DNA of 35,740 nucleotides from Gemella haemolysans (GCF_028308085.1 NZ_JAQMFS010000100.1:1-35740); one strand, 5' to 3'. Shown: positions 1 to 7,895, counted from the stretch's first letter. The notes: a model not told the origin generated them from the letters alone. Numbers and translations are program-made.

Positions 1-90
1 ATCAAAAACGAAATGGATGTCACCTGTACAATACAGGATAACATCCACATGTTTAAACTAAATATATATGTGTCCAGAATTTTGGGTACA
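1..90 (+). mobile_element. Right end of an IS3-family insertion sequence (truncated by the window edge)
   Basis: Two signals coincide. A reading frame from base 2 ends at 61 with the SPVQYR signature found at the C-terminus of IS3-family (IS150-group) transposases. Ten bases later, 71-90 reads TGTCCAGAATTTTGGGTACA, which in reverse is TGTACCCAAAATTCTGGACA, the form of IS150-group terminal repeats (TGT...CCCAAAA...GGACA). The element therefore ends at about base 90 and extends leftward out of view. The left end and target duplication cannot be seen. Confidence 0.75.
2..61 (+). CDS. IS3-family transposase, C-terminal fragment (5' part outside window)
   Basis: Only the last 19 codons are visible, ending in KWMSPVQYRITSTCLN and a TAA stop. 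The SPVQYR motif is the usual end of IS3-family OrfB, which carries the rve integrase core. The catalytic DDE residues would lie left of the window, so it cannot be judged whether the transposase is intact. The sequence from 15 to 46 can also form a hairpin (GGATGT..CCTGTA / TACAGG..ACATCC) inside this coding end. Confidence 0.7.
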   Translation, partial: SKTKWMSPVQYRITSTCLN

Positions 91-119
91 CATCAAACAA
101 GATTTTGTAGAGTCACCCC

Positions 120-183
120 CGCACAGTTTATTAGATATCTAAAAAGCTTTTTTAAAGCGACTTTAGATATCAATAAAACTGCG
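120..183. repeat. Long imperfect inverted repeat between the IS end and fruK
   Basis: Arms 120-147 and 157-183 are near-complementary, with a conserved TAGATATCTAAA-like core and CGCA ends, around a short AT loop. About 22 pairs form with one or two bulges. It lies 3' of fruK on the minus strand. It lacks the U-run of a standard terminator. It could be a processed or terminating hairpin, or a relic repeat. Confidence 0.5.
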
Positions 184-258
184 TCTATGAGGTATAATAA
201 ACACTTTTTAAAAATTTAGGACTTTTAGGTCATCTTCCACCATCAATCTGTCAAAATT

Positions 259-1176
259 TTATTTTAATTTTTTTACTTCGATTTGTGGCAATAATTCTTC
301 TATTAACTCTTTACTTCCTACTCCTACTGAGAATGATGTTGCACCACCTGCAGCTGATGCATAACGTAGAGCCTCTTGGTAATCTTTTGTTTCGTTGTAT
401 TTCGCAACAAACATCGCAAGCATACTGTCTCCTGCCGCAACAGTAGACACTATCTTACCTTTAGCTACGTTAACTTCGAATACTTCCTTATTTTCTGTTA
501 GTAGTAATGCTCCGTCTGCTCCACGTGAAACAAGTACGTTTTTCGCACCGCGATCTTGTAATTTTTCAGCGTATTGTAGTATTTCTTCGATACTATTTAA
601 AGTTACACCGAACATTTCTCCAAGTTCGAATTCATTCGGTTTAACTACGAATGGTTTGTACTCTAGTGTGTCTAACACTAAGTCTTTATTACTATCTACT
701 ACTAATGTAGCACCTGATTCCGATACTTTCTTCGCAATAGCCTTAAAGTCATTTACACCCATTCCAGCGATAACATTACCAGATAAGAATACTACATCTT
801 CCTCAGTCAGTACTTCTAATTTCGTAAAAAAGTCGCTAACGTTATCTAGGTTTACACTGCTACTTTGACCGTTAATTTCAGTCTCAGTTTCTGTAGTTAA
901 TTTCATGTTGATTCTAGTAGCTCCACTCGTTTCTACAAAATCGTGTTTTACACCTAGATTATCTAGTTCTGATTTAATAAAATATCCTGTGAATCCAGCA
1001 ACAAACCCCCACGCTTTACTATCAACACCAACGTTGTTAAGTAAGATTGAGATATTAATTCCTTTTCCACCTACTACGTACTTCGCTTCTTGTGTTCTAT
1101 TTAGTTTTCCAAGCGCGAAATTTTCCGCCGTTGTCAGCATATCAACAGCCGGATTTAAAGTAATTGTATAATACAC
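259..1176 (-). CDS. fruK: 1-phosphofructokinase-type PfkB sugar kinase
   Basis: This 305-residue PfkB/ribokinase-superfamily enzyme most likely phosphorylates fructose 1-phosphate to the 1,6-bisphosphate in the cytoplasm. It has the N-terminal TLNPAVD substrate motif, the VVGGKGINIS glycine-rich motif near residue 36, KPNEFEL in the middle, and the C-terminal AAGDS anion-hole/catalytic motif with Asp250 as the predicted base. The start is a GTG preceded by AAGGAGGA at 1183-1190. The regulator gene upstream stops two bases before this start, so the SD lies inside its end and the two are probably translationally coupled. A fructose PTS gene would normally follow, but an IS3-family element end lies there instead. 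LacC (tagatose-6-phosphate kinase) is the main alternative. Confidence 0.82.
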   Translation of the reverse strand: MYYTITLNPAVDMLTTAENFALGKLNRTQEAKYVVGGKGINISILLNNVGVDSKAWGFVAGFTGYFIKSELDNLGVKHDFVETSGATRINMKLTTETETEINGQSSSVNLDNVSDFFTKLEVLTEEDVVFLSGNVIAGMGVNDFKAIAKKVSESGATLVVDSNKDLVLDTLEYKPFVVKPNEFELGEMFGVTLNSIEEILQYAEKLQDRGAKNVLVSRGADGALLLTENKEVFEVNVAKGKIVSTVAAGDSMLAMFVAKYNETKDYQEALRYASAAGGATSFSVGVGSKELIEELLPQIEVKKLK

Positions 1177-1178
1177 TT

Positions 1179-1934
1179 TTAGTCCTCCTTTATACTTTTT
1201 ACTTCTATTATATTTTTAAATTTCTTATATTCTTCTGGAACTTCATACGATACTATAATTATGTCATCTAGTTCGGCAAATTTTTGGAACTTTCTATGAC
1301 CGAATTTCGATTTATCAGCGAGAATATATTTCTTCTTACTACCTTGTATCGCTGTTGTTTTTATAAAAGCTTCATTTTCTTCTGCGGTCGTCACACCAAA
1401 ACTTTCATCTATTCCGTTACAGCCGACAAAACACATGTCAAAACTATATTTCTTTAGTTGTTCAACGGCTGAATATCCTATCACCGCCTGTGTAGAATGT
1501 TTCAGTGTTCCACCTAATATAATAGTATGTATTTTATTATTAATAAGCTTCGGTAAATGATATGTTGAATTAGTCACTACAGTTATCCTTCTATCTCGAA
1601 GGTGTTCAATCATTTCGTACGTCGATGTCCCTGCATCTAGATAAATCGTCTGTCCTGACTGAACAACATTATCACAAAGGTACTTCGCTACCGCTCTTTT
1701 CTCCTGCAGATACTCTTCACGTTTCGCTTCAACACTTTCTTCACTACCACGTGCCGCCGAGCGTTTCATCGCACCACCGTGAGTTCTATATAATAAATTT
1801 TTATCTTCTAGGTTTGTAAGATCGCGTCTTATCGTTGCTTCCGAAACATTACAATATTCCATCAACTCCTTTAGGTTTAGCGAACCTTTCTCATCTAACA
1901 AATCTAAAATTTTATTCCATCTTTCATTTACCAA
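1179..1934 (-). CDS. fruR: DeoR-family transcriptional repressor, probably of the fructose operon
   Basis: This is a DeoR/GlpR-type regulator with an N-terminal winged helix (LNLKELMEYC..VSEATIRRDL, then the THGGAMK wing) and a C-terminal sugar-phosphate sensor domain (DAGTSTYEM; LADKSKFGHRKF). I choose a TTG start at 1934, giving 251 residues, for two reasons. An AGGAGA site at 1944-1949 is correctly spaced from it, and the N-terminus then reads MVNERWNKILDLL as in relatives. A longer ATG frame opens at 1991, but it would run through a good promoter and has no ribosome site. The gene is coupled to fruK, which suggests it represses that operon and senses a fructose phosphate. This is inferred from context. 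Confidence 0.8.
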   Translation of the reverse strand: MVNERWNKILDLLDEKGSLNLKELMEYCNVSEATIRRDLTNLEDKNLLYRTHGGAMKRSAARGSEESVEAKREEYLQEKRAVAKYLCDNVVQSGQTIYLDAGTSTYEMIEHLRDRRITVVTNSTYHLPKLINNKIHTIILGGTLKHSTQAVIGYSAVEQLKKYSFDMCFVGCNGIDESFGVTTAEENEAFIKTTAIQGSKKKYILADKSKFGHRKFQKFAELDDIIIVSYEVPEEYKKFKNIIEVKSIKED

Positions 1935-1962
1935 TTTCTCTTCTCTCCTAACTCCCATGATT

Positions 1963-1991
1963 ATTATATCTAATATAATATAGCTATTCAA
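1963..1991 (-). promoter_or_regulatory. Sigma-A-type promoter of the fruR-fruK operon
   Basis: Read on the minus strand, -35 is TTGAAT (1986-1991), then a 17-bp spacer, then -10 TATAAT (1963-1968). The predicted start site falls just upstream of the SD used by the TTG start codon. Confidence 0.7.
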
Positions 1992-2003
1992 TCAAAATCA
2001 AGC

Positions 2004-2051
2004 AAAAACACTCATAAATAATCAAAATAAACGATTAAAATGAGTGTTTTT
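2004..2051. promoter_or_regulatory. 12-bp perfect inverted repeat upstream of the fruR promoter
   Basis: AAAAACACTCAT (2004-2015) and ATGAGTGTTTTT (2040-2051) pair perfectly, with a nested AATC/GATT pair inside the 24-base loop. It lies just upstream of the fruR -35 box, so it may be an operator. Followed by TATTTTTATA on the plus strand, it could also act as a weak terminator. Confidence 0.45.
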
Positions 2052-2427
2052 ATTTTTATATTTGATTGTTTTTCTAAATGATGAGCGATTTTCTGTTTTC
2101 AGAGTAATTTCTAAAAAGTTTTCATAAAACATAATCCGACATAGTTCAAATCGATTTTTGAAATTATCACCGAGGATTTTCCCCTGTGCAATGATGAGCG
2201 ATTTAATATTATTATTCCGCTCAATCGATAATTAACTTTCAAAATTTCTGCAATTGAATTTTACTACTCGTGAGTATTATACTTTAGAGTAGTAAAATTA
2301 TCAAAAAATGAAATAACCTTAGTTACGACTCTGAAGGTAGCTATATAATTAGAATCCCATAAAATACAAAAAGAGGTTCAAGTACTTCTACCTGAGCCTC
2401 TTAATTCTGATCTATTAGATAATTTTT
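2052..2427. other. Intergenic region with short repeats, no gene seen
   Basis: No credible coding frame is visible. It contains a 15-bp direct repeat (AATGATGAGCGATTT at 2077-2091 and 2190-2204) and a perfect 11-bp inverted repeat (TTTTACTACTC at 2259-2269 with GAGTAGTAAAA at 2287-2297). The right part holds the terminator of the DUF805 gene. Confidence 0.6.
2362..2402 (-). terminator. Rho-independent terminator of the DUF805 gene
   Basis: The stem AAGAGGCTCA / TGAACCTCTT (arms 2371-2380 and 2393-2402, one mismatch) is followed on the minus strand by TTTTTGTATTTT. It lies about 25 bases past the stop codon. Confidence 0.85.
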
Positions 2428-3759
2428 TTATCTTCTTTTTTTGAATACAGCTTCGTCTTCTGCTTTATTCAGCTTTTGAAGTCTTCTGCTTCTAGCTCCA
2501 CCTGCAACTTCTACTTTTACTTCTTGAGTCTCTTCTACTTGTGGTGCTTCTTCTACTACTGGAGCAACTTCCACTTGTGGCGTTACTTCTACTACTGGAG
2601 TAGTTTCTACTTGTGATGCTTCTTCTACATTTTGTTGCTCAACTACAACCTCTTCTTGTTTTACTTCTGGAGCTTGTTGAGTTTGTTGTTCTTGTACTCC
2701 AGCCGCATTAAAACCCTGATTTGGTTCTCCTTGCGGTACATTTGGATTTACATTTTGTTGTGGTTGACCCTGGAATCCTGGGTTTTGGTTCCCGTGCGGC
2801 GCATTTGGATTAAATCCTTGTTGTCCTTGTGGGTTAAACCCTTGTTGTGGTCGACCTTGGAATCCTGGATTTTGGTGTCCGTGTGGTACATTTGGATTAA
2901 ATCCTTGTTGTCCTTGTGGGTTAAATCCTTGTTGTGGTTGACCTTGGAATCCTGGGTTAGGACGACCTTGCGGTGCATTTGGATTGAATCCTTGTTGTCC
3001 TTGTGGGTTAAATCCTTGTTGTGGTTGACCTTGGAATCCTGGGTTAGGACGGCCTTGCGGTGCATTTGGATTAAATCCTTGTTGCCCTTGTGGGTTAAAT
3101 CCTTGATTCATTCCATTGTTAAAGTTCAGTTGATTTGGAATTGGATTTCCAAATTGATCATATTGAACTGGTTGCCCAAATGGATTTCCAAATTGACTAT
3201 AATATTGTTGAGCTTGTGCTGTTTGTCTTAAGAAAAATTTAGCAAATTCACTATTAGAATTCGTTTCTACTGCATTAGATGGTAATGACATTAATACAAA
3301 TAAGAAAACAATACAGTACACTGGAGTCAATAAATACACTGTGAAATAAGATAAAATATAATATAAAGCTATTAAAATAACAATTCCCCATGTAGCAAAT
3401 CCTACGTCACGTAGTCTTCTTGAAAAACTTGCAGTTAGAGGTAAAATTAAAATAAGTCCAGCTATTAGTATAAATATACCGAACGCTAATCCTGTTTGAA
3501 AAGTAGAAACTCCATCACTAAATGCACTTCCACCTAATAAGTATCCAAAATCATTTGTTGATCTTCTTCCAATACCAGAAAATGAAGATAATACACCTTG
3601 GAACACTAAAACTGTTAATAAGATAAATCCTCCTAAAATACTTCCTACAGGGAACCAGTGACCTGTCACAGATGAATACCCTGTGAAGTCCACAAATCCT
3701 TTAAAGAAGTCTTTAAAAGAAGAACCATAAGTTACATGCTTATATCTTTGGTCTATCAT
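2428..3759 (-). CDS. DUF805 membrane protein with a repetitive Q/G/N/P-rich tail
   Basis: This 443-residue protein has an N-terminal DUF805 domain (about residues 1-160) with four or so hydrophobic segments and the family signature RRLRDVGFATW after helix two. Its function is unknown in this family. Residues about 205-340 are low-complexity cytoplasmic-type sequence: four near-identical 29-residue units of the form QGFNPQGQQGFNPN.PQG..NPGFQG.PQ, then a decayed copy. The following 80 residues alternate V/E/P (PVVEVTPQVEVAPVVEE) and end in a basic tail (KKRR). DUF805 proteins are usually only 120-200 residues, so the tail is an addition. The start has TAGGAGGG at a good distance. It is a single-gene unit with its own promoter and terminator. 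Confidence 0.85.
   Translation of the reverse strand: MIDQRYKHVTYGSSFKDFFKGFVDFTGYSSVTGHWFPVGSILGGFILLTVLVFQGVLSSFSGIGRRSTNDFGYLLGGSAFSDGVSTFQTGLAFGIFILIAGLILILPLTASFSRRLRDVGFATWGIVILIALYYILSYFTVYLLTPVYCIVFLFVLMSLPSNAVETNSNSEFAKFFLRQTAQAQQYYSQFGNPFGQPVQYDQFGNPIPNQLNFNNGMNQGFNPQGQQGFNPNAPQGRPNPGFQGQPQQGFNPQGQQGFNPNAPQGRPNPGFQGQPQQGFNPQGQQGFNPNVPHGHQNPGFQGRPQQGFNPQGQQGFNPNAPHGNQNPGFQGQPQQNVNPNVPQGEPNQGFNAAGVQEQQTQQAPEVKQEEVVVEQQNVEEASQVETTPVVEVTPQVEVAPVVEEAPQVEETQEVKVEVAGGARSRRLQKLNKAEDEAVFKKRR
2802..3149 (-). repeat. Four 87-bp in-frame tandem repeats inside the DUF805 gene
   Basis: The marker CATTTGGATT (plus strand) recurs at 2802, 2889, 2976 and 3063, exactly 87 bp apart, corresponding to a 29-residue unit. 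Copies differ by only a few bases, so copy number may vary between strains. Confidence 0.9.
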
Positions 3760-3798
3760 AAAAACCCTCCTATAAAATAATTAAATAAATATATAACT

Positions 3799-3827
3799 AT
3801 AATATAATAAACATTAATCATAGTCAA
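3799..3827 (-). promoter_or_regulatory. Promoter of the DUF805 gene
   Basis: On the minus strand, TTGACT (3822-3827), a 17-bp spacer and TATTAT (3799-3804). It lies about 40 bp upstream of the start codon. Confidence 0.65.
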
Positions 3828-4061
3828 TTGAAACATGGTTAAAGTATGTAAATTTTACTCTATTTTTCTTCTTTTTAAATTTTAAATTACAATTAATATT
3901 AAATTAATACATCCATTTGTATTATCACTTTTGAAAATAAAATAAATTACACTAAATATAACACTTATCTAAAAACTAAAATTTCATTTTAATTTATCTT
4001 ATAACATCTTGATTACACCCTCTAAACACTACCACATACACTAAACTCATAATCAATTGTA

Positions 4062-4101
4062 CATAAAAAAACAACTCAGGCTCTAAATTACCTAAGTTGT
4101 T
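4062..4101 (-). terminator. Rho-independent terminator after the FabK-type gene
   Basis: On the minus strand AACAACTTAGG pairs with CCTGAGTTGTT around a 10-base loop, followed by a run of seven T. It starts about 10 bases past the stop codon. Confidence 0.85.
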
Positions 4102-4110
4102 CCTTTAATA

Positions 4111-5037
4111 TTATATTTTTGCTCTTTGTAAAACTTCTCTTGCTTCTTCTACAGTTTCTTCTATAATGTTTTTAACTGGTCGAAGTTCACTCACTAATCC
4201 TGCGATTTGCCCTGCCATGACAGAACCATTTTCGACATCTCCGTCATAAACCGCTCTTCTTAGCGAACCTAGAGTTAATTCTTCCAACTCCATAAGCGTT
4301 GAAGATTTTCCTTCTAATTCATGATACCTTTTCGTAAGTTCGTTTTTAATACCACGAACAGGAGCTCCGAATTTTTCTCCTGTTAGTGTAGTCGATGTAT
4401 CAACCGCTTCTAAGATCATGTTTTTATACTCTGTAGAGATCGGACATTCTTCAGAAGCTAAAAATACTGTTCCCATCTGAACTCCACTTGCTCCTAGACA
4501 ATATGCAGCAGCCATACCTCGACCATCCGCGATTCCTCCAGCTGCTATAACGGGTATTTTCACCGCAGCAGTTACCTGTGGTAACAACGCCATTGTAGTA
4601 CTAGTTCCTACGTGTCCTCCTGCTTCCATCCCTTCTACAACAACCGCATCACAACCTAATTCTTCCATTTTCACTGCAGCTTTTACAGAAGGAATTACTG
4701 GAATTACTTTTATCCCTGCCTCTTTTAAGCGTGGCATGTATTTTCTCGGAGTACCTGCACCTGTTGTAACGATTTTTACACCTTCTTCTATTACAACATC
4801 TATTATTTCATCAATATTGTGCATCATAAGCATAAGGTTAACACCGAAAGGTTTATCTGTAAGTTTTTTACATTGTTGAATTTCTTTACGAAGTTCTTCT
4901 GGACTTACTCCTCCTGAAGCTAAAATACCTAACGCCCCCGCATTCGATACCGCTGAAACAAGTTCATATCTAGCTATTTGAGCCATAGCGCCTTGAAACA
5001 CCGGATACTTTATCCCTAATAATTTTGTAATTGTCAT
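4111..5037 (-). CDS. fabK: FabK-type FMN-dependent enoyl-ACP reductase / nitronate monooxygenase family
   Basis: This 308-residue TIM-barrel flavoprotein resembles streptococcal FabK, the enoyl-ACP reductase II that performs the last step of fatty-acid elongation. Visible matches are YPVFQGAM near residue 11, LTDKPFGVNLML at 59-70, VTTGAG at 90-95, EGMEAGGHVG with His142 at the family's catalytic position, VIAAGGIADG at 163-172 and a C-terminal GSVMAGQIAGLV. It stands alone rather than inside a fab cluster, 60 bp downstream of a YeiH-type transporter and probably co-transcribed with it. A GAGGAGA site precedes the ATG. The nitronate monooxygenase subfamily is close and cannot be excluded from sequence alone, but motif spacing favours FabK. 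Confidence 0.78.
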   Translation of the reverse strand: MTITKLLGIKYPVFQGAMAQIARYELVSAVSNAGALGILASGGVSPEELRKEIQQCKKLTDKPFGVNLMLMMHNIDEIIDVVIEEGVKIVTTGAGTPRKYMPRLKEAGIKVIPVIPSVKAAVKMEELGCDAVVVEGMEAGGHVGTSTTMALLPQVTAAVKIPVIAAGGIADGRGMAAAYCLGASGVQMGTVFLASEECPISTEYKNMILEAVDTSTTLTGEKFGAPVRGIKNELTKRYHELEGKSSTLMELEELTLGSLRRAVYDGDVENGSVMAGQIAGLVSELRPVKNIIEETVEEAREVLQRAKI

Positions 5038-5097
5038 AATTGTTCTCCTCTTTGATATTATTTTTTTATTATCACTTAAACCTTCTTTAGTCTACTA

Positions 5098-6084
5098 CTA
5101 AAAGATAAATCTAGCTACAAAGTAACAAACTACCATTAAAATAATAGACGATAAGAAACATGCCGTAAATACTCTCACACCACGTTCTTTAATAACTTTA
5201 AAGTTAACACTCATTCCTAAAGCAGCCATCGCCATACCTAAGAATACATACGCTGCATCTACGAAAAATGGAGCTAATGGTTTTAAGAAAGTAACATAAC
5301 TTCCTAAAATACTCATAAAGATAAAACCTAGAATAAAGTACGGCATCGGAACTTTTCCTTTTGTTTCATCTTGAGTTTTTTTGTTAACTACAATCAATAC
5401 ACCCGCTACTACTATAAGCATAAGAACACGTGATAATTTAGTAAGAATCGCAGCATCAAGCGCCACTTGTCCACCTGCTCCTCCTGCCGCAACTGCATGA
5501 GCTATTTCATGAAGACTTCCTCCTGTAAATACTCCGTAGTTGTATGCATCAAGCCCCAGGTATGGTTGTAAAGTTACTTCTATTAAAGTAAATACTGTAC
5601 CTAGTATCGCAACAACCGCAACCGCAAGTACGCTATTATCTGTTTTCGCTCGAAGTTGACCACTTACCCCCATGACTGCCGCAGCACCACAGATACCACA
5701 ACCACATGAAGAAAGTAACGCAAGTTCATGATCCACCTTGAAAGCTCGACACATAAAGTAGGTTAAAGTTATCATAAATAAAACAATAAAGAACGCTACA
5801 ATCAACGTCTTTTTACCTTCTGATAGAAGTCTATCCAACGCTAACTTAAACCCTAATAAAATTATTCCAAGTCGTAAGAATTTATTACTTATAAATGGAA
5901 TATCCGCCTTAACCTGCTCTTTTAATCCTTTTGACGCTTGCAATGCCATACCGATAACAAGCGCAATCACCAAATGTCCAAATAATTTTAGCGCAGGCAC
6001 TTGAGCAAGATATTTCGCTACTAACGAAATAACCAACATTATACCTAAGGTATAATAAAAATTAACACTCTTGAATCTTTCCAT
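5098..6084 (-). CDS. YeiH/UPF0324-family membrane protein, putative sulfate exporter type
   Basis: This 328-residue integral membrane protein has about ten hydrophobic helices. It shows the UPF0324/YeiH signatures GCGICGAAAVMG near residue 128 and GVFTGGSLHEIAHAVAA near residue 185. The family is annotated as putative sulfate exporters, but the substrate is not firmly established. The gene has a clear sigma-A promoter upstream and an AAGGGGA ribosome site. No terminator separates it from the FabK-type gene downstream, so the two may form one transcript with no evident biochemical link. Length is normal for the family. Confidence 0.82.
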   Translation of the reverse strand: MERFKSVNFYYTLGIMLVISLVAKYLAQVPALKLFGHLVIALVIGMALQASKGLKEQVKADIPFISNKFLRLGIILLGFKLALDRLLSEGKKTLIVAFFIVLFMITLTYFMCRAFKVDHELALLSSCGCGICGAAAVMGVSGQLRAKTDNSVLAVAVVAILGTVFTLIEVTLQPYLGLDAYNYGVFTGGSLHEIAHAVAAGGAGGQVALDAAILTKLSRVLMLIVVAGVLIVVNKKTQDETKGKVPMPYFILGFIFMSILGSYVTFLKPLAPFFVDAAYVFLGMAMAALGMSVNFKVIKERGVRVFTACFLSSIILMVVCYFVARFIF

Positions 6085-6136
6085 ACGAGATTTCCCCTTT
6101 TGTATATTTATCTAAATAAAAACTATTTATAATTTA

Positions 6137-6165
6137 ATTATACTATCTACATTACCTCTATTCAA
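6137..6165 (-). promoter_or_regulatory. Promoter of the yeiH-like/fabK unit
   Basis: Minus-strand TTGAAT (6160-6165), a 17-bp spacer and TATAAT (6137-6142). Confidence 0.75.
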
Positions 6166-6201
6166 TACTTCACAGGATAAAATAAATATATATTAGATTC
6201 T

Positions 6202-6232
6202 AAAAAAAGACGCAACTCCGAGAGTTACGCCT
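6202..6232 (-). terminator. Rho-independent terminator of the Gate-domain gene
   Basis: On the minus strand GGCGTAACTC pairs with GAGTTGCGTC across three bases, followed by seven T. It is 30 bases past the stop codon. Confidence 0.9.
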
Positions 6233-6261
6233 TCTTAATTCAATCTGTTATTTTTTATTTA

Positions 6262-7443
6262 CTACCCTAGCAATACGAATAAGTAGTGAGCTATAACTCC
6301 CGCTGCAAGACCACCTATTGTATGTGATACAATTGCTTTTGAAGATAATTTACGTACTCCAAGAGCATCCATCATACCGATGTGAGTACTTAAGTATCCA
6401 CTCCAACACATACCCATCGCTGTGAATACCGCAACGTCATTTGCTCCAATTAATCCATTCTTCAAGAATTCTGGAACTAATGAGATTGCTCCTCCTACTG
6501 CTCCTAATGCTGTAATCGGGAAGGCAATTGCTTCTGCAGAATGGAATCCAAATAGTGGTTCTAGGATGAATGTTAGTTTCTCTCCTAACCAAGGTAAGAA
6601 TCCAACACCTTCATATGCCGCACCTGTATATCCTCCGGCTGGCATTTTGAATGTTAACATCATTACGAAAGTACATACTATAAGTACACCCGGAATGATT
6701 GCTAGACCCATTTCAACCCCTGTTTTACCACCTTCTAAAACAGTATCTAGAACTCGTTGGAACATATTTCCATCACGTACTATTCTTACTTTATCTGGTC
6801 TATCATCACCTCCAGCTAATTCAATTGCTGGCTCATCCGCTTCATCACCATAGTATTTTTTTGTTTGTCTTAACATTAAACGAACACTTATAATACTACC
6901 TAGGATTGCTCCAACATTACCGATGATTGCTGCTTTAATAAATCCTTCTCCTTGCCCCATCATAAACATCGTTACGATAAGCCCCATACCAAAAGCTGTC
7001 CCTAAGTTACACAGGGCTGGTACTTGATATTTTTTAAAGAAAGAGGTAAATCTTTTATCTTTCGCAAATGGAATAATAGCTGGGTTATCTGATAGATATG
7101 TAGCTACCGCACCTGTAACACTCGCTCCAGGCATTCCCCAAAGTGGTTTCATAAGAGGTGCAAAAATCTTATTGATTAGTGCAATCGCACCGAACTCTGA
7201 TAACAGCGCACTAATAGCACCTGCGATAACCGCCATTGCCATAATGAAAAATACTGTGTTAAGCAGTAAATCATGGGCTGTTGCCATCATCGTTTTAAAC
7301 ATAAGCGGTGTTCCCATTTTTCTAGCCATTAAACCAAATATTAGGAAGAATATAGCTAAGAAAACAAATGTCTCTAAGCTTATTGCTTTTTTAACCACTA
7401 CATTTTTCTTACTTTTCTTTTTCTTGGTTGTATCTCCGTCCAT
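6262..7443 (-). CDS. Nucleoside-recognition (Gate) domain membrane protein
   Basis: This 393-residue polytopic membrane protein has a lysine-rich cytoplasmic N-terminus (KKKKSKKNVVVKK) and about ten hydrophobic segments. It appears to carry two Gate-like halves: GAISALLSEFGAIALINKI near residue 80, and GFHSAEAIAFPITALGAVGG near residue 300. I recall similar proteins labelled CD0519/CD1768 family, with unknown substrate. The start is taken at 7443, because AAAGGATGA at 7449-7457 is well spaced from that ATG but overlaps the in-frame ATG nine bases earlier. It is a monocistronic unit with its own promoter and terminator. A transport or gating role is likely; its specificity is unknown. Confidence 0.7.
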   Translation of the reverse strand: MDGDTTKKKKSKKNVVVKKAISLETFVFLAIFFLIFGLMARKMGTPLMFKTMMATAHDLLLNTVFFIMAMAVIAGAISALLSEFGAIALINKIFAPLMKPLWGMPGASVTGAVATYLSDNPAIIPFAKDKRFTSFFKKYQVPALCNLGTAFGMGLIVTMFMMGQGEGFIKAAIIGNVGAILGSIISVRLMLRQTKKYYGDEADEPAIELAGGDDRPDKVRIVRDGNMFQRVLDTVLEGGKTGVEMGLAIIPGVLIVCTFVMMLTFKMPAGGYTGAAYEGVGFLPWLGEKLTFILEPLFGFHSAEAIAFPITALGAVGGAISLVPEFLKNGLIGANDVAVFTAMGMCWSGYLSTHIGMMDALGVRKLSSKAIVSHTIGGLAAGVIAHYLFVLLG

Positions 7444-7528
7444 AAAAATCATCCTTTCTGATTTTATTTTTAAATATTTATCCTTAAGTTTACATATTTC
7501 ATACTGTACTAATACAACTTATATAAAT

Positions 7529-7557
7529 ATTATATCATAGATTCTTTACCCTTGCAA
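7529..7557 (-). promoter_or_regulatory. Promoter of the Gate-domain gene
   Basis: Minus-strand TTGCAA (7552-7557), a 17-bp spacer and TATAAT (7529-7534). Confidence 0.75.
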
Positions 7558-7866
7558 CTATTTCAACAATTCCGAAACTATTTAAACTAAATTACTATTA
7601 TAAAAATTTCAGAATAAAATAAATACACTTCAATTTAACCTTTTTACAACAGCGTTCGCAGAACATGTCTCCCCTAAATAATTTCTTAAAAAATAAAATT
7701 AATTATATTTATATTTTACCATTTACCATTCTTCAGTACTAGTACAGTTGTATTTTGGTGTTATATTTGTATTATTATCATATAAAAATCTAGTATTTTT
7801 ATACTAAAATTGTTATCAAAATATAAAATTAATGCACTTTACATACTGTTTTTCGAGTTTGATTAA

Positions 7867-7895
7867 TTGCTTTAAACTTGGTTTTTTGATAGAAT
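7867..7895 (+). promoter_or_regulatory. Promoter of the M26 metalloprotease gene
   Basis: TTGCTT (7867-7872), a 17-bp spacer and TAGAAT (7890-7895), about 40 bp before the ATG. AGGAGA follows just before the start. Confidence 0.55.

Larger units (their letters stand above)
3760..4110. other. AT-rich intergenic region: DUF805 promoter and fabK terminator
   Basis: No gene is seen. The left part carries the DUF805 promoter and the right end the terminator of the FabK-type gene. The middle, about 3830-4060, is AT-rich with no structure I can name. Confidence 0.6.

Noticed and set aside
13-219. Plus-strand open frame of 68 codons at the left edge
   Set aside because: It crosses the IS transposase end in another frame, the terminal repeat and the long hairpin, has no ribosome site and matches nothing I recognise.
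244-450. AAGDS instead of GAGDS in the FruK catalytic motif, as a possible defect
   Set aside because: AAGD occurs in active PfkB/ribokinase-family enzymes and the catalytic Asp250 is present.
1935-1991. Longer ATG-started version of the DeoR regulator
   Set aside because: The extra 19 codons run through a good promoter and lack an SD, while the TTG start at 1934 has AGGAGA and the expected family N-terminus.
2802-3149. Regular repeats that might suggest a CRISPR array
   Set aside because: The 87-bp units are contiguous with no unique spacers and stay in frame within the DUF805 gene.
2632-3231. Long open frame on the plus strand opposite the DUF805 gene
   Set aside because: It is a by-product of the repeat sequence, Leu/Trp-rich with no ribosome site.
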